A DNA stretch of 26,268 bases from Helicobacter sp. (GCA_022766795.1 JALEPE010000031.1:1-26268), one strand, 5' to 3'; shown: positions 8,101 through 16,132, counted from the stretch's first letter. The notes: generated from the sequence alone by a model not told the origin. Program-made: numbers and translations.

Positions 8101-8176
8101 CAAGCCCACGCTTAAAGCGTGTCTTAAATACGCTTTTATGCGCCTTTAAAAAAGCATAAACACTACTTTGTAGCAA
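5138..8176 (-). CDS. mfd: Transcription-repair coupling factor Mfd
   Basis: Removes RNA polymerase stalled at DNA lesions and recruits UvrA. The 1012-residue protein has the full order of domains: UvrB-like N-terminal region (1-~330), CarD-like RNA polymerase interaction domain (~375-450, VGDYVVHCDYGIAIF), superfamily 2 helicase with Walker A GDVGFGKT (528-535) and Walker B DEEH (627-630), the TRG/motif VI region LHQLRGRVGRGN (~790-800), and the C-terminal TRCF domain. The length is close to other Campylobacterota Mfd proteins. The start is TTG at 8176, inside the end of ccmA (14-nt overlap), with GAGG 6 nt upstream; no ATG occurs nearby, so TTG is the best choice. Confidence 0.95.
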   Translation of the reverse strand: MLQSSVYAFLKAHKSVFKTRFKRGLVLLSDNYKNAIACSDVAKFLGFETFILPDFRAIFGDDLRSYQEELRAIFTTLKSFYASEGNKILCAPVSTLLHSMPNAQSLQEKLLKVGDSIEFKNFKEDLLHFGYEFVDLVELSGEVSIRGDIIDIFTPNSVEPYRIALFDNEIESIRRFDLQSQLCAKEELESLEISPAFLALNAESYTLLEQSIANLISGNNFLDTSGNSGIMGFGFWCLDEINIGQDLLNAYPFFTLPFTKDFVKEILGFNEYNQQKLQRILESEEVPQTLEYQDFSYNFNTLKDFLEFHKTKSITILARTEAQVRQAGIALSDSAYEIQLGLDIALNILGKESVILSLNTPQKAQKHAKAKILLDELNVGDYVVHCDYGIAIFSGITQANIFGATRDFILLRYLGDDKLLLPVENLDRIDRYIADSGGIPILDRLGKGSFAKLKEKVKEKLFVLANAIIALAAKRELMDGIALDTQKEEILIFQHQSGFDYTQDQIEAVEEIFRDLSNGRVMDRLLSGDVGFGKTEVAMNAMFVAFLSGYQSAMIAPTTLLTYQHFNTLKERFAPFGLRLARLDRYVRAKEKKQILEDLKQGNLDAVVGTHALLNADFKNLALMVVDEEHKFGVKQKEKIKDLSQNIHLLSMSATPIPRTLNMALSQIKGLSELKTPPSERQATRTFVKSYDATLLKEVVMREMRRGGQVFYIHNNIATIVQKKDEILKIIPKLRIAILHSRIPAQDTEDIVLEFAKGGYDMLLCTSIVESGIHLPNANTILVDRSDCFGIADLHQLRGRVGRGNKEGFCYLFVEDFAHITEDAKKRLLALERNSFLGSGGALAYHDLEIRGGGNLLGEAQSGHIKNIGYSLYLRMLEEAIFTLSGNVEQKAAQVDIKLSITAFLNPELIESERLRLEIYRRLSKCEDEKAVFALEAEIEERFGRLDIYTRQFLDLIRIKIIARNCGIANVMNFQQSITFSNLQGGKVNIKADSKDEDDILRAVFAYLKEKK

Positions 8177-8600
8177 CGCCTTCCTCTTTTAGAGAAATAG
8201 ATTTCGGGGCTTGCACATTTGTCTTTTTAATTTCATATTCATTATTTTTATGCACAACACTTTGTCCGATAAATTCTCCACCTTTCTCAATGACAAGCTC
8301 TTTTGCCATAATACCACCATCAATCTTGCCTTGTGGTAGAATCTCTACGATATTACAAGTACAATTTCCCATAAGTTTTCCACTAATTACTAAATGGTCT
8401 GCATCAATACTGCCATTAACATTTCCACTTTTGCCAATAGCGACATTTGTCTTAGCGATAATATTGCCCTCTAAATCACCATCAATATGCAAATTACATT
8501 CACTATACACATCTCCCTTTATTCGCGTGCCTTGTGAGATAATGCTGGTGTTTCCCGAATTTCCATTAACTGATTTATCATTGTTAGCAAAGATTGCCAT
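8163..8600 (-). CDS. ccmA: Bactofilin, cell-shape determinant
   Basis: A 145-residue bactofilin: a polymer-forming cytoskeletal protein with a right-handed beta-helix core. In H. pylori, CcmA is needed for helical cell shape together with Csd peptidases. Residues ~25-115 show the repeating short beta-strand pattern with Gly turns (GTRIKGDV, HIDGDLEGNI, VNGSIDADHLVISGKL). The N-terminus MAIFANNDKS closely resembles what I recall of H. pylori CcmA. The first 27 codons lie inside the end of the upstream peptidase gene in a different frame (82-nt overlap). No other start codon occurs before the beta-helix, so the overlap is real. AAGGAG lies 11 nt upstream. The C-terminal tail (KKTNVQAPKS...) is likely disordered. 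Confidence 0.92.
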   Translation of the reverse strand: MAIFANNDKSVNGNSGNTSIISQGTRIKGDVYSECNLHIDGDLEGNIIAKTNVAIGKSGNVNGSIDADHLVISGKLMGNCTCNIVEILPQGKIDGGIMAKELVIEKGGEFIGQSVVHKNNEYEIKKTNVQAPKSISLKEEGVATK

Positions 8601-9451
8601 CGTATGTTTTTCTCCTTTTCGAAAATTTTAGTATAATCCCGCATCGTCCATTCCACAAATGCGCGCGGATTTAAATCTTGACTTAAATGCCGAACTTCAT
8701 AGTGTAAATGCGGACCTGTGCTTCTCCCACTATTTCCAGAATACGCAATGAGCTGCCCTCGCCGCACAAACTCCCCTTTTTGTACGACGATTCTACTCAA
8801 ATGCGCATAGAATGTGGCAAATCCAAAAGAATGCTCTAACTTTACCATAATTCCATAACCGCCATTATAACCACTATTTGTAAAATACGCTACACCATCT
8901 GCAGGAGCATATATAGGTGTCCCAGATGGCACACCAAAGTCTATTCCTGTGTGCGACTGCGTTCTAAGCAATACGGGATTAACACGCGTCCCCCATTCAG
9001 AAGTTACACGATAATTGCCACGTAGCGGCGCCCCATTAGGAATAAGCTGCATTACAAGTGCCTTTTGCGCTCCTGTAATACTTGCCAAATCTACGCGTTC
9101 CATCAAACTTAAATCTTGCGATTCCACCACTCTATCACTTAGGCCAACAATCCCTTCTAAATCCTCAATTCTATCGGAAACTTTTACCAATTCTTCCGTT
9201 TTTTCATTAATGAGTGCTTGTAGCTTCTCATTTTTTTTATTGATTTTTAAATATTCTTGCTGCATTAAATCGCGTTTAACTTCAATTTGTTCCACTTCTT
9301 TTAAGAGAAGTTGTATAGAGATGAAACTAAAGAAAAATATCACAACCATAAGCAAAATCACATACAAAACGATTTGCTTCATATATTGATGGACATTATA
9401 TTGCTTAGAGCCGTTAATATCCGTGATTGTTACGACAAATCTATTTTTCAT
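8519..9451 (-). CDS. M23 peptidoglycan DD-endopeptidase, Csd1/Csd2 type
   Basis: A 310-residue periplasmic, membrane-anchored peptidase that trims peptidoglycan crosslinks. One N-terminal transmembrane segment (residues ~27-50, rich in Ile/Val/Leu/Phe) is followed by a coiled coil (~52-100) and a LytM/M23 domain (~145-275). The zinc and catalytic residues are intact: H167 and D171 in HTGID, and H248 and H250 in PHLHYEVR. H. pylori has two adjacent paralogues at this place (csd1 and csd2); only one is present here, and the intact active site makes it Csd1-like in that respect. It overlaps folC by 11 nt and ccmA by 82 nt, supporting a shared shape-determining function. Confidence 0.88.
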   Translation of the reverse strand: MKNRFVVTITDINGSKQYNVHQYMKQIVLYVILLMVVIFFFSFISIQLLLKEVEQIEVKRDLMQQEYLKINKKNEKLQALINEKTEELVKVSDRIEDLEGIVGLSDRVVESQDLSLMERVDLASITGAQKALVMQLIPNGAPLRGNYRVTSEWGTRVNPVLLRTQSHTGIDFGVPSGTPIYAPADGVAYFTNSGYNGGYGIMVKLEHSFGFATFYAHLSRIVVQKGEFVRRGQLIAYSGNSGRSTGPHLHYEVRHLSQDLNPRAFVEWTMRDYTKIFEKEKNIRWQSLLTMINQLMEIRETPALSHKARE

Positions 9452-10655
9452 TTTCTATTCCATTTTTATACAACTCTAAAAACTTACCAACCACACTAAA
9501 CGAACCACATACCAAATACTGCCTATCCTCTCTAATCCCGCTAAAATCGCAATATGCAATATCTAATTCTTGCAAAATATTCTCCAAAATGGATTTTGCA
9601 ATTACCCTCTTATTTTGCAAAGGCAAAATCTGAACTTGTGCAACAATAGGTTTTAAAATCGTTAAAATCGCCTTAGGATTCTTATCAAAGTAGGAATTAT
9701 AGATTAAAATGTATTTATCTTTTATAAAATTTATTATTTTTAAAGATTCCATTAAAGCTTTTGCGCCATCAACATTATGTGCAACATCTAAATAAATATT
9801 GTGTGCAAGTTTTTGCATACGTCCTTGTAAATCTAATTTTGGTAAATTACTCAATAACGTGCTTAAAGCAGAATCCAAATCCACACCCAATAGTGCGAAG
9901 TTAGGTAAGGCGCGTATCTTGTTTAACATTAATAACCCTGCCCACGCTAAGCTTAAGTTTTTGCCTTGGTAACTGGCATAATTTTGCGCAATATAGTTTT
10001 GAATTTCTTGTGGAATCTCCCTTAAAATTTCCAAATATGCGCCCTTTGTTTTTGCGATTCCTTTTGCGATATACTCCACACAATCATCACTCTGCAATCC
10101 TAAAATTGCATGTTTTGCTATTGCATTTATTTTAGTAGTGGCAATTCTTTCTAAAGTATTCCCTAAATACTCTTGATGATCTATTCCAATACTTGTAAAA
10201 AGTGTTATATCGGCTTTAATGCAAGTGGTTGTAGAATCGTATTCTCCACCAAGCCCTGCTTCTAAAATCACTACCTCGCAATCCTTAAATACTCTAAAAG
10301 TTAAAAATGTTAGCACTTCAAAATAGCTTGCTTCTTTTAAAACTTTGCTATTTAATTCTAAAAAAGCAGCATTGAGCGCAGAATCACTGATATTTGCGCC
10401 ATTGATCCAAAATCTTTCCCTTAAATGCAATAAATGCGGGGAAGTAAAATGTCCAACCTTAACCCCAAGCGTCTTTAGCATTAAGGCTAGAAATCTTCCT
10501 GTGCTTCCTTTGCCATTTGTGCCAATAATTTGAATAATGCTTTGATTTTTGCTAAATTTAAGCCCTAATTTTGCAAGAAGTTTAGGGGCGCGTGTAGGGT
10601 CAAAGGAAGCATATTCTGCACCTTTAGATTCTAAAAACACTTCTAAATCTCGCAT
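9441..10655 (-). CDS. folC: Folylpolyglutamate/dihydrofolate synthase
   Basis: Adds L-glutamate to dihydropteroate and/or to folates (Mur ligase-like ATP-dependent family). The 404-residue protein has the P-loop GTNGKGST (45-52), the TSPHLLHLRERF segment, EAGLGGEYDSTT, and IGIDHQEYLGNT, all typical of FolC. The C-terminal Mur ligase-like domain contains DVAHNVDGA with the expected Asp-His-Asn. The ATG at 10655 is preceded by AAGGA at 8 nt and lies inside the previous gene (13-nt overlap). The gene sits between a degenerate GGDEF protein and the peptidase, an arrangement that suggests co-transcription rather than shared function. Confidence 0.93.
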   Translation of the reverse strand: MRDLEVFLESKGAEYASFDPTRAPKLLAKLGLKFSKNQSIIQIIGTNGKGSTGRFLALMLKTLGVKVGHFTSPHLLHLRERFWINGANISDSALNAAFLELNSKVLKEASYFEVLTFLTFRVFKDCEVVILEAGLGGEYDSTTTCIKADITLFTSIGIDHQEYLGNTLERIATTKINAIAKHAILGLQSDDCVEYIAKGIAKTKGAYLEILREIPQEIQNYIAQNYASYQGKNLSLAWAGLLMLNKIRALPNFALLGVDLDSALSTLLSNLPKLDLQGRMQKLAHNIYLDVAHNVDGAKALMESLKIINFIKDKYILIYNSYFDKNPKAILTILKPIVAQVQILPLQNKRVIAKSILENILQELDIAYCDFSGIREDRQYLVCGSFSVVGKFLELYKNGIENEK

Positions 10656-11854
10656 TGAATGATTCCTTGCGAATCCTTATTTTTGATAAATTCCTCCAAA
10701 CTCATTTTTAACATAGATTCTAAATCTTTTGCCTCTACACGATGTGAAGCTTGCGCACTTAAAGAGATATCAATGCGCGTTTGCTGGAACATAAATTTAC
10801 TACCACGCACGATCGCATCAAGCTCTCTAATAAATGCAATTGCTGCATTTTTATCACGTTCCAACAAGCACGCCAAAAACTCTTCCTCTCCATAATATGC
10901 AATTAAATCACTTGTATTGCTATGCTGTTTAAGCAATCTACCAAGCGTTGATAATACGCGTTTTGCGGCTTCTAATCCAAACTGCTCTTTAATTTTATCA
11001 TACGCTGCAATTCCAAAAACAATCACTGCATAATTTTTTTGATTTTTTTGATATTCCAACTCTGCAAAATCTAGCACTTCTTCTATTCCATGCTTACTCA
11101 TTAAAGTTGTTACCGCATCAATAGGTAAGGACGCAATATCTTTAAAAGTCAAAGGTTGCTCTTGCGATACTTGTGAATCTTTTAAGGGTGGGCTTTGCAC
11201 GGAACTTTTAGGAATCTCCACCTTCTTATCAAACTGCGCCCTAAAAGCAGTCTCTAAATCGCGCATTAGCTTAATTTTTATATCTTTAGAAGGATTAGAT
11301 TTTAACGCCAAACGTGCCTTTTCTTGCCATTGACAAAATAAAGTGCAATCTATTTTAAAGCCAAGCAAAATCTCTAAACCCTTTGCCAAATCTACAAAAT
11401 CCATATCTGCCATTTCTTTAATATAATTAATCCAACGCTCACGCCACATTTGCATAGACTGCGCATTAAGCTTGTCAATAACAAGTAAATGCCCTTTAGC
11501 AAGACTTGCAATTTCTTTATTAGGGTGTGTTGCAACAAGACGCAAAAGTAATTTTAGAATCTCTAGCTGTGTATAAAAATTCTTTTTATAAAAATATAAA
11601 TGGTTAATAGAATGCACCAAAGCCGTAATTAACTCATTTTTATGTTTAAATTTTTGGTGAAATAGGCTTTCTCTGACTTCTTTATTTAACATTTCAAGAA
11701 TCTTGCTTGTGCTGAAATCTATTTCTCCAACATTTGCACCTAGCTTCTTTGCTTGTGCATTAAATGCCTCTGCATAAAATTCCGGTGTTGGCTCTTTACC
11801 CTCTTTTAATAATTCTTTGAGTGCTTCTCTAGCAATACTTTGTATATTCTGCAT
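10643..11854 (-). CDS. Protein with degenerate GGDEF domain, probably not a cyclase
   Basis: A 403-residue cytoplasmic protein without membrane segments. Residues 1-~205 are helical and start with a KEPTPEFYAEAF segment like the N-terminal domain of some diguanylate cyclases. A Ser/Pro/Gln linker (~218-235) leads to a GGDEF-like domain (~245-395). The signature loop reads YYGEEEF (G322 to F326) in place of GG[DE]EF, so the second Gly is Glu. The upstream metal-binding Asp of the usual xDxDxFK stretch is replaced in VFGIAAYDKIKEQFG. I infer loss of c-di-GMP synthesis and perhaps a retained nucleotide-sensing or scaffold role. It is tightly packed between lptE (TAATG overlap) and folC (13-nt overlap). 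A similar uncharacterised gene probably sits at this place in Campylobacter, but I recall nothing equivalent in H. pylori. Confidence 0.75.
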   Translation of the reverse strand: MQNIQSIAREALKELLKEGKEPTPEFYAEAFNAQAKKLGANVGEIDFSTSKILEMLNKEVRESLFHQKFKHKNELITALVHSINHLYFYKKNFYTQLEILKLLLRLVATHPNKEIASLAKGHLLVIDKLNAQSMQMWRERWINYIKEMADMDFVDLAKGLEILLGFKIDCTLFCQWQEKARLALKSNPSKDIKIKLMRDLETAFRAQFDKKVEIPKSSVQSPPLKDSQVSQEQPLTFKDIASLPIDAVTTLMSKHGIEEVLDFAELEYQKNQKNYAVIVFGIAAYDKIKEQFGLEAAKRVLSTLGRLLKQHSNTSDLIAYYGEEEFLACLLERDKNAAIAFIRELDAIVRGSKFMFQQTRIDISLSAQASHRVEAKDLESMLKMSLEEFIKNKDSQGIIQCEI

Positions 11855-12366
11855 TAATACCCATCAATTCCTACTTGCGAAATAAATCCATCAATAGCCT
11901 GTAAAACTGCGCGATTAATCGCCTCAAGACGCACGGAGTCAGTAATAATGGACGTATCATTTAAGGCAAAATTATAATATCCCTTTTTATTAAAAATTCG
12001 TGTGCGCTGGGTTAAAAGATTAAAGTATTTGAACTCTACAACTACTTCGCAGCGATAAAAAGTTGCAAATCCGGTTTTATTCTCTGCTAAAGAGTTAAAA
12101 TTTACATTACGTAGCAACACTTCAATCGTGCTTGTCGCTTTTTCTTTATCCACAATATCTGCGTGCAATCTCTCAAAAATACTACGTGAAAGCTCATCTT
12201 TTAGTGCCACGCTATTTTGAGGGTCGCGTGGGTCAATTTTCACTTCGATATAAATTTTATCCCCCAAAGTTTTTTGCATATTATGTGCTAGCGGCTTATA
12301 TCCACACGCATTTAACAACAATAATGCTAAAACTAAGCCAACGATTCCAATGCTTTTTCGCATCAT
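11854..12366 (-). CDS. lptE: LPS-assembly lipoprotein LptE
   Basis: A 170-residue lipoprotein: short basic N-terminus, hydrophobic stretch, lipobox LLNAC with Cys21, then GYKPL, the start typical of LptE/RlpB. LptE plugs the LptD barrel in the outer membrane and helps deliver LPS to the surface. The rest is alternating strand/helix with IEVKIDPRDPQNS and RCEVVVEFKYF segments. Sequence conservation in this family is low, so the name rests on signal peptide, size and its place after leuS, as in H. pylori. The first ATG overlaps the leuS stop (ATGA), and a second ATG follows directly (12363). Confidence 0.8.
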   Translation of the reverse strand: MMRKSIGIVGLVLALLLLNACGYKPLAHNMQKTLGDKIYIEVKIDPRDPQNSVALKDELSRSIFERLHADIVDKEKATSTIEVLLRNVNFNSLAENKTGFATFYRCEVVVEFKYFNLLTQRTRIFNKKGYYNFALNDTSIITDSVRLEAINRAVLQAIDGFISQVGIDGY

Positions 12367-14810
12367 TGCACCACAAAATTTACAAGCTTATTAGGCACAA
12401 CAATCTCTTTAATGATATTTTTATCGGCAATCCATTTTGCAATTTCCGCCTTTGCAAGTTCTAACACCTGCTTAGAATCCGCGTTGGGCACAACTTGTAT
12501 TTCACCCCTACGCTTGCCATTAATCGTAATTGCCATAACAATAGAATCCTCTTTGAGCGCATTTTCATCTATTTTAATGGTATTAAAATTTGCTAAATTA
12601 AAATATTCCTGACTTAATTCCCAGCAAATATGGGGAATAATTGGCTCTAAGATATTTAGCAAAATAAAATATCCCTCACTCCAAACTTCTGTGGAATCCT
12701 GCTCATTTAAAGCATTTAATGCTTCCATACACGCAGCAATCAAAGTGTTAAAGGTATATCCATTAGCGTGGCAAAAAGTTTCATTAGATTTTTTTAATGC
12801 TTCATAGACTTTTTTACGCGCATATTTTTCTTTTGCACTTAGGCTTTGTATTTCTATATTGGGCAAAGCTTGGATTTTTTGTGCTTTTTCTATTTTGGAA
12901 CATAGCCTTTTAATAAAGCGATAAGAACCCTCCACTGCGGAATCATTCCATTCTAATTCCCGCACAGGTGGTGCTGCAAAGAGTATAAATAAACGCGCTG
13001 TATCCGCTCCATATTGCGCAATAATTGCATTAGGATCCACGACATTACCTTTAGACTTGCTCATTTTTGCACCATCTTTAGTAACCATTCCTTGCGTTAA
13101 AAGATGCGAAAAAGGCTCACTAGATTCCGTATAACCTAAAGTGCGTAAAACTTTAGTAAAAAATCGTGCATACAAAAGGTGCAAAATTGCGTGTTCAATC
13201 CCACCAATATACTCATCTACGTCCATCCAATAGCGCATATCCTCTGCACTTAACGCTTGTGTGTCTCTAAGATTCTGTGGTGTTGTATAGCGTAAAAAAT
13301 ACCAACTAGATTCCACAAAAGTATCTAGGGTATCCGTCTCTCTCGTAGCATTTTTACCGCATTTAGGACAAGCGCAATGCTTCCAATAAGGGTGCTTATC
13401 TAGTGGATTTCCCTCACCGCTAATCTCCACATCTTCGGGTAATGCCACAGGTAATTTTTCTAAAGATTCTGGCACAATTCCGCATTTTTCACAATGAATT
13501 AATGGAATCGGAGTCCCCCAATACCGCTGCCTTGAGATTCCCCAATCACGCAATTTGAAATTTACCACCGCCTTACCCTTACCGCTTTTTTCAAAATAGG
13601 CAATAATTTGTTTTTTCGCCTCTATATTATGTAACCCATTATATTCGCAAGAATTAATCAATACCCCATCACCAACATAATAAGGCAAGTCATTTTCCTC
13701 ATTTGGTGCAATCACGGGCAAAATAGGCAAATGGTATTTGTGCGCAAACTCATAATCACGCTCATCGTGGGCTGGGACACTCATTACTGCACCACTTCCA
13801 TAACCCATTAAAACGAAATTTGCAACCCATAATGGAATCTTATTATGTGTTAATGGATGAATAACATTAAGCCCAAGCGGAATTCCGATTTTCTCTTGTT
13901 GCGCACGCTCACGCTCACTTGTATTTTGCATTGCTGTGATTTTATCTATGGAATCTTTTGAGATTCTACATTCTTTAATCAGTGCTTTTACAAGCGGATG
14001 TTCTGGGGCTAATGCGCAATAACTGACCCCAAAAATTGTATCTGGACGCGTGGTAAAAACCTCCAAAGTGCTAATGCTAGATTCATCACATTGCAAAGGA
14101 TTTTCCAAATCAAAAGCAAAGCTTAAACCTTCTGATTTACCAATCCAATTTCTCTGCATCGTTAGCACTTGACTAGGCCATTTTCCTTCTAAAGATTCCA
14201 AATCATCTAATAATTCTTGCGCGTAATCTGTGATTTTAACATAGTATTGATACATCTCCTTTTGCACCACAGGTGTATCGCAACGCCAACATTTTCCTTC
14301 CACCACCTGCTCATTTGCTAGCACAGTTTGGTCATTTGGACACCAATTCAACATACCTTTTTTACGATAGATTAAGCCTTTCTCCCACATTGCAATAAAA
14401 AACATTTGCTCCCATTTAGAGTAAATGGAATCACAAGTTGCAACCTCACGCGTTTTAGAAAAAGAAAAACCAAGACTATAAAGTTGGGATTTCATATTTT
14501 CAATATTGGAATATGTCCATTGTTTTGGGTGTGTTTTGTGTTTAATAGCAGCATTTTCTGCGGGCATTCCAAAGGCGTCCCAACCAATAGGATGCAAGAC
14601 ATTAAAGCCCTCTTTGCGAAATTTTCTCGCAATCGCATCACTAATGCAATAATTCCGCACGTGTCCCATATGAATATTTCCGCTAGGGTAAGGGAACATA
14701 CTTAAAATATATTTTTTAGGCAAAGTTTTATCGTCCTGTGGCTCATAGGCACCACTACTTTCCCAAAAATCCTGCCATTTCTTCTCAATAACCCTAGGAT
14801 TGTATTCCAT
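12363..14810 (-). CDS. leuS: Leucyl-tRNA synthetase
   Basis: Charges tRNA-Leu with leucine in the cytoplasm. The 815-residue length is normal for bacterial LeuRS. Class I signatures are intact: HMGH at 47-50 (within PYPSGNIHMGH) and KMSKS at 582-586. The CP1 editing domain (~220-420) carries the conserved TTRPDTIFG segment and the GSGAVMSVPAHDERDYEFA segment with its conserved Asp. Zinc-type Cys pairs (CPNDQTV... CWRC; CEKCG... CPKC) are visible. AGGAG lies 6 nt before the ATG and overlaps the preceding stop. Confidence 0.97.
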   Translation of the reverse strand: MEYNPRVIEKKWQDFWESSGAYEPQDDKTLPKKYILSMFPYPSGNIHMGHVRNYCISDAIARKFRKEGFNVLHPIGWDAFGMPAENAAIKHKTHPKQWTYSNIENMKSQLYSLGFSFSKTREVATCDSIYSKWEQMFFIAMWEKGLIYRKKGMLNWCPNDQTVLANEQVVEGKCWRCDTPVVQKEMYQYYVKITDYAQELLDDLESLEGKWPSQVLTMQRNWIGKSEGLSFAFDLENPLQCDESSISTLEVFTTRPDTIFGVSYCALAPEHPLVKALIKECRISKDSIDKITAMQNTSERERAQQEKIGIPLGLNVIHPLTHNKIPLWVANFVLMGYGSGAVMSVPAHDERDYEFAHKYHLPILPVIAPNEENDLPYYVGDGVLINSCEYNGLHNIEAKKQIIAYFEKSGKGKAVVNFKLRDWGISRQRYWGTPIPLIHCEKCGIVPESLEKLPVALPEDVEISGEGNPLDKHPYWKHCACPKCGKNATRETDTLDTFVESSWYFLRYTTPQNLRDTQALSAEDMRYWMDVDEYIGGIEHAILHLLYARFFTKVLRTLGYTESSEPFSHLLTQGMVTKDGAKMSKSKGNVVDPNAIIAQYGADTARLFILFAAPPVRELEWNDSAVEGSYRFIKRLCSKIEKAQKIQALPNIEIQSLSAKEKYARKKVYEALKKSNETFCHANGYTFNTLIAACMEALNALNEQDSTEVWSEGYFILLNILEPIIPHICWELSQEYFNLANFNTIKIDENALKEDSIVMAITINGKRRGEIQVVPNADSKQVLELAKAEIAKWIADKNIIKEIVVPNKLVNFVVQ

Positions 14811-14819
14811 AACGCACTC

Positions 14820-15161
14820 CTAATTATAATTGTTATAACTCTTAATGCTTTCAATAGCAATAAATAAAATAGATACAATATTTGCTACCAATGCACCCAA
14901 TGCAAGTGCTACGGCAACATTAACATCATCAAAAACTTGCATATAAATAAAAGACGGAATAAGATGTAAATCTGCTACTAAAGATGCAGCCATAAGCTCC
15001 GCAGACATAAAGCTTCTTACGCCAATTTTTAAAATGGTAGAAAGAATATTGACACCACCTGCGATAAACAACATTACCAAATTTTGCTCATATAAGAATC
15101 CTACCGTAGAGGTTAAACTCATCAAAATAAAAAACACAAAGGTTACTTTCCCCCAGTCCAT
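14820..15161 (-). CDS. Small integral membrane protein (DUF6394-like)
   Basis: A 113-residue, very hydrophobic protein with about four predicted membrane helices (residues ~5-23, 27-50, 54-75, 80-104). It corresponds by position and size to the integral membrane protein between leuS and secF in H. pylori (HP1548, from memory), for which a DUF6394 label may apply. No enzymatic motif is visible; charged residues in the helices are few (Lys45, Glu55, Asp64 regions). Start and secF stop share one base (TAATG), so it is translationally coupled to SecF. A role linked to the Sec translocon is possible by context only. Confidence 0.75.
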   Translation of the reverse strand: MDWGKVTFVFFILMSLTSTVGFLYEQNLVMLFIAGGVNILSTILKIGVRSFMSAELMAASLVADLHLIPSFIYMQVFDDVNVAVALALGALVANIVSILFIAIESIKSYNNYN

Positions 15162-16132
15162 TACATTCTCCCTCTCTCATACATTTCACGCATTTTCTTT
15201 TTCTCCAATGCTTTACGTTCTGCATCTATAATTTTTTGGCGATAATCTTTTAGATTAAATCCCAATAAAACCACTAATTTACTCGCTACAAATATGGAAC
15301 TATAACTCCCCACAATCGAACCCACTAACATCGGCAGACTAAAGCCTTTAATAATCTCTCCCCCAAAAGCATAAAGCGTAAAGACTGCAAAAAACATTGT
15401 AAGGGATGTCAAAAAAGTCCTTGAAAGCGTAGAGGACAATGCTTCATTAATCACATTCTCTAGCGAATCATTGGAATTTAACCCTACGGTTTCTCGGATT
15501 CTATCAAATACGATAATCGTATCATTGACAGAATAGCCAATAAGTGTTAAAAGCGCAGCAATAACTTCTAGGTTTAAATCAATTTTAAACAATATCACCG
15601 CCGCTGCAGAAATCACGACATCGTGAAGCAAAGCTAAAATTGCAGCAATCGCAAACTGCCACGCATAACGATAAGATACATACGCCATAATACTAAGCAT
15701 TGCTAGCACCAACGCTAAGATTCCTTTTTCTTTTAGCTCATTGCCCACTTTGGGTCCAACAATATCTACCCGCCTAATGCTTAGCTCGCCCGTGTTTTTT
15801 AGCACCTCTGCAACCTCTTGCCCAATATCTTGATCTACTTTTGAAGTTGCAGTGGGCAATTTAATTAAAATTTCCTCTGGAGAACCAAACTCGCTGACTT
15901 GCACCCCATTATATGCAGGAATTGCCTCTAGTGCTTTACGAATTGCTGCCAAAGGCGCAGCTTCTTTATACTGCACTTGCACAATCGTTCCACCCGCAAA
16001 ATCCACACCAAGACTGAAACCGGGCTTCACAAATAAAACCAATGAACCCAAAAATAAAATAAGGGAAAGCACAATTCCGTAACTAGACATTTTTACAAAA
16101 TCATATACTTTATTATGTTTAAAAAAATCCAT
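15161..16132 (-). CDS. secF: Protein translocase subunit SecF
   Basis: Partner of SecD in the SecDF complex, which uses the proton gradient to pull exported proteins through SecYEG into the periplasm. The 323-residue protein has an N-terminal helix (~16-36), the periplasmic domain starting at GVDFAGGTIVQVQ, and five C-terminal membrane helices containing VNDTIIVFDRIRE. The ending is basic (EKKKMREMYERGRM). It lies 8 nt after secD, with AAGGA 5 nt before the ATG. Length and topology are standard. Confidence 0.96.
   Translation of the reverse strand: MDFFKHNKVYDFVKMSSYGIVLSLILFLGSLVLFVKPGFSLGVDFAGGTIVQVQYKEAAPLAAIRKALEAIPAYNGVQVSEFGSPEEILIKLPTATSKVDQDIGQEVAEVLKNTGELSIRRVDIVGPKVGNELKEKGILALVLAMLSIMAYVSYRYAWQFAIAAILALLHDVVISAAAVILFKIDLNLEVIAALLTLIGYSVNDTIIVFDRIRETVGLNSNDSLENVINEALSSTLSRTFLTSLTMFFAVFTLYAFGGEIIKGFSLPMLVGSIVGSYSSIFVASKLVVLLGFNLKDYRQKIIDAERKALEKKKMREMYERGRM

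Noticed and set aside
9015..9389. 124-aa plus-strand ORF
   Set aside because: Antisense to the peptidase coiled-coil region; Ser/Phe/Leu-rich shadow translation.
10643..11854. Active diguanylate cyclase
   Set aside because: The signature Gly and the metal-binding Asp are replaced, so activity is not supported.
12132..12464. 110-aa plus-strand ORF across the lptE-leuS junction
   Set aside because: Antisense to two well-supported genes and no start signals.
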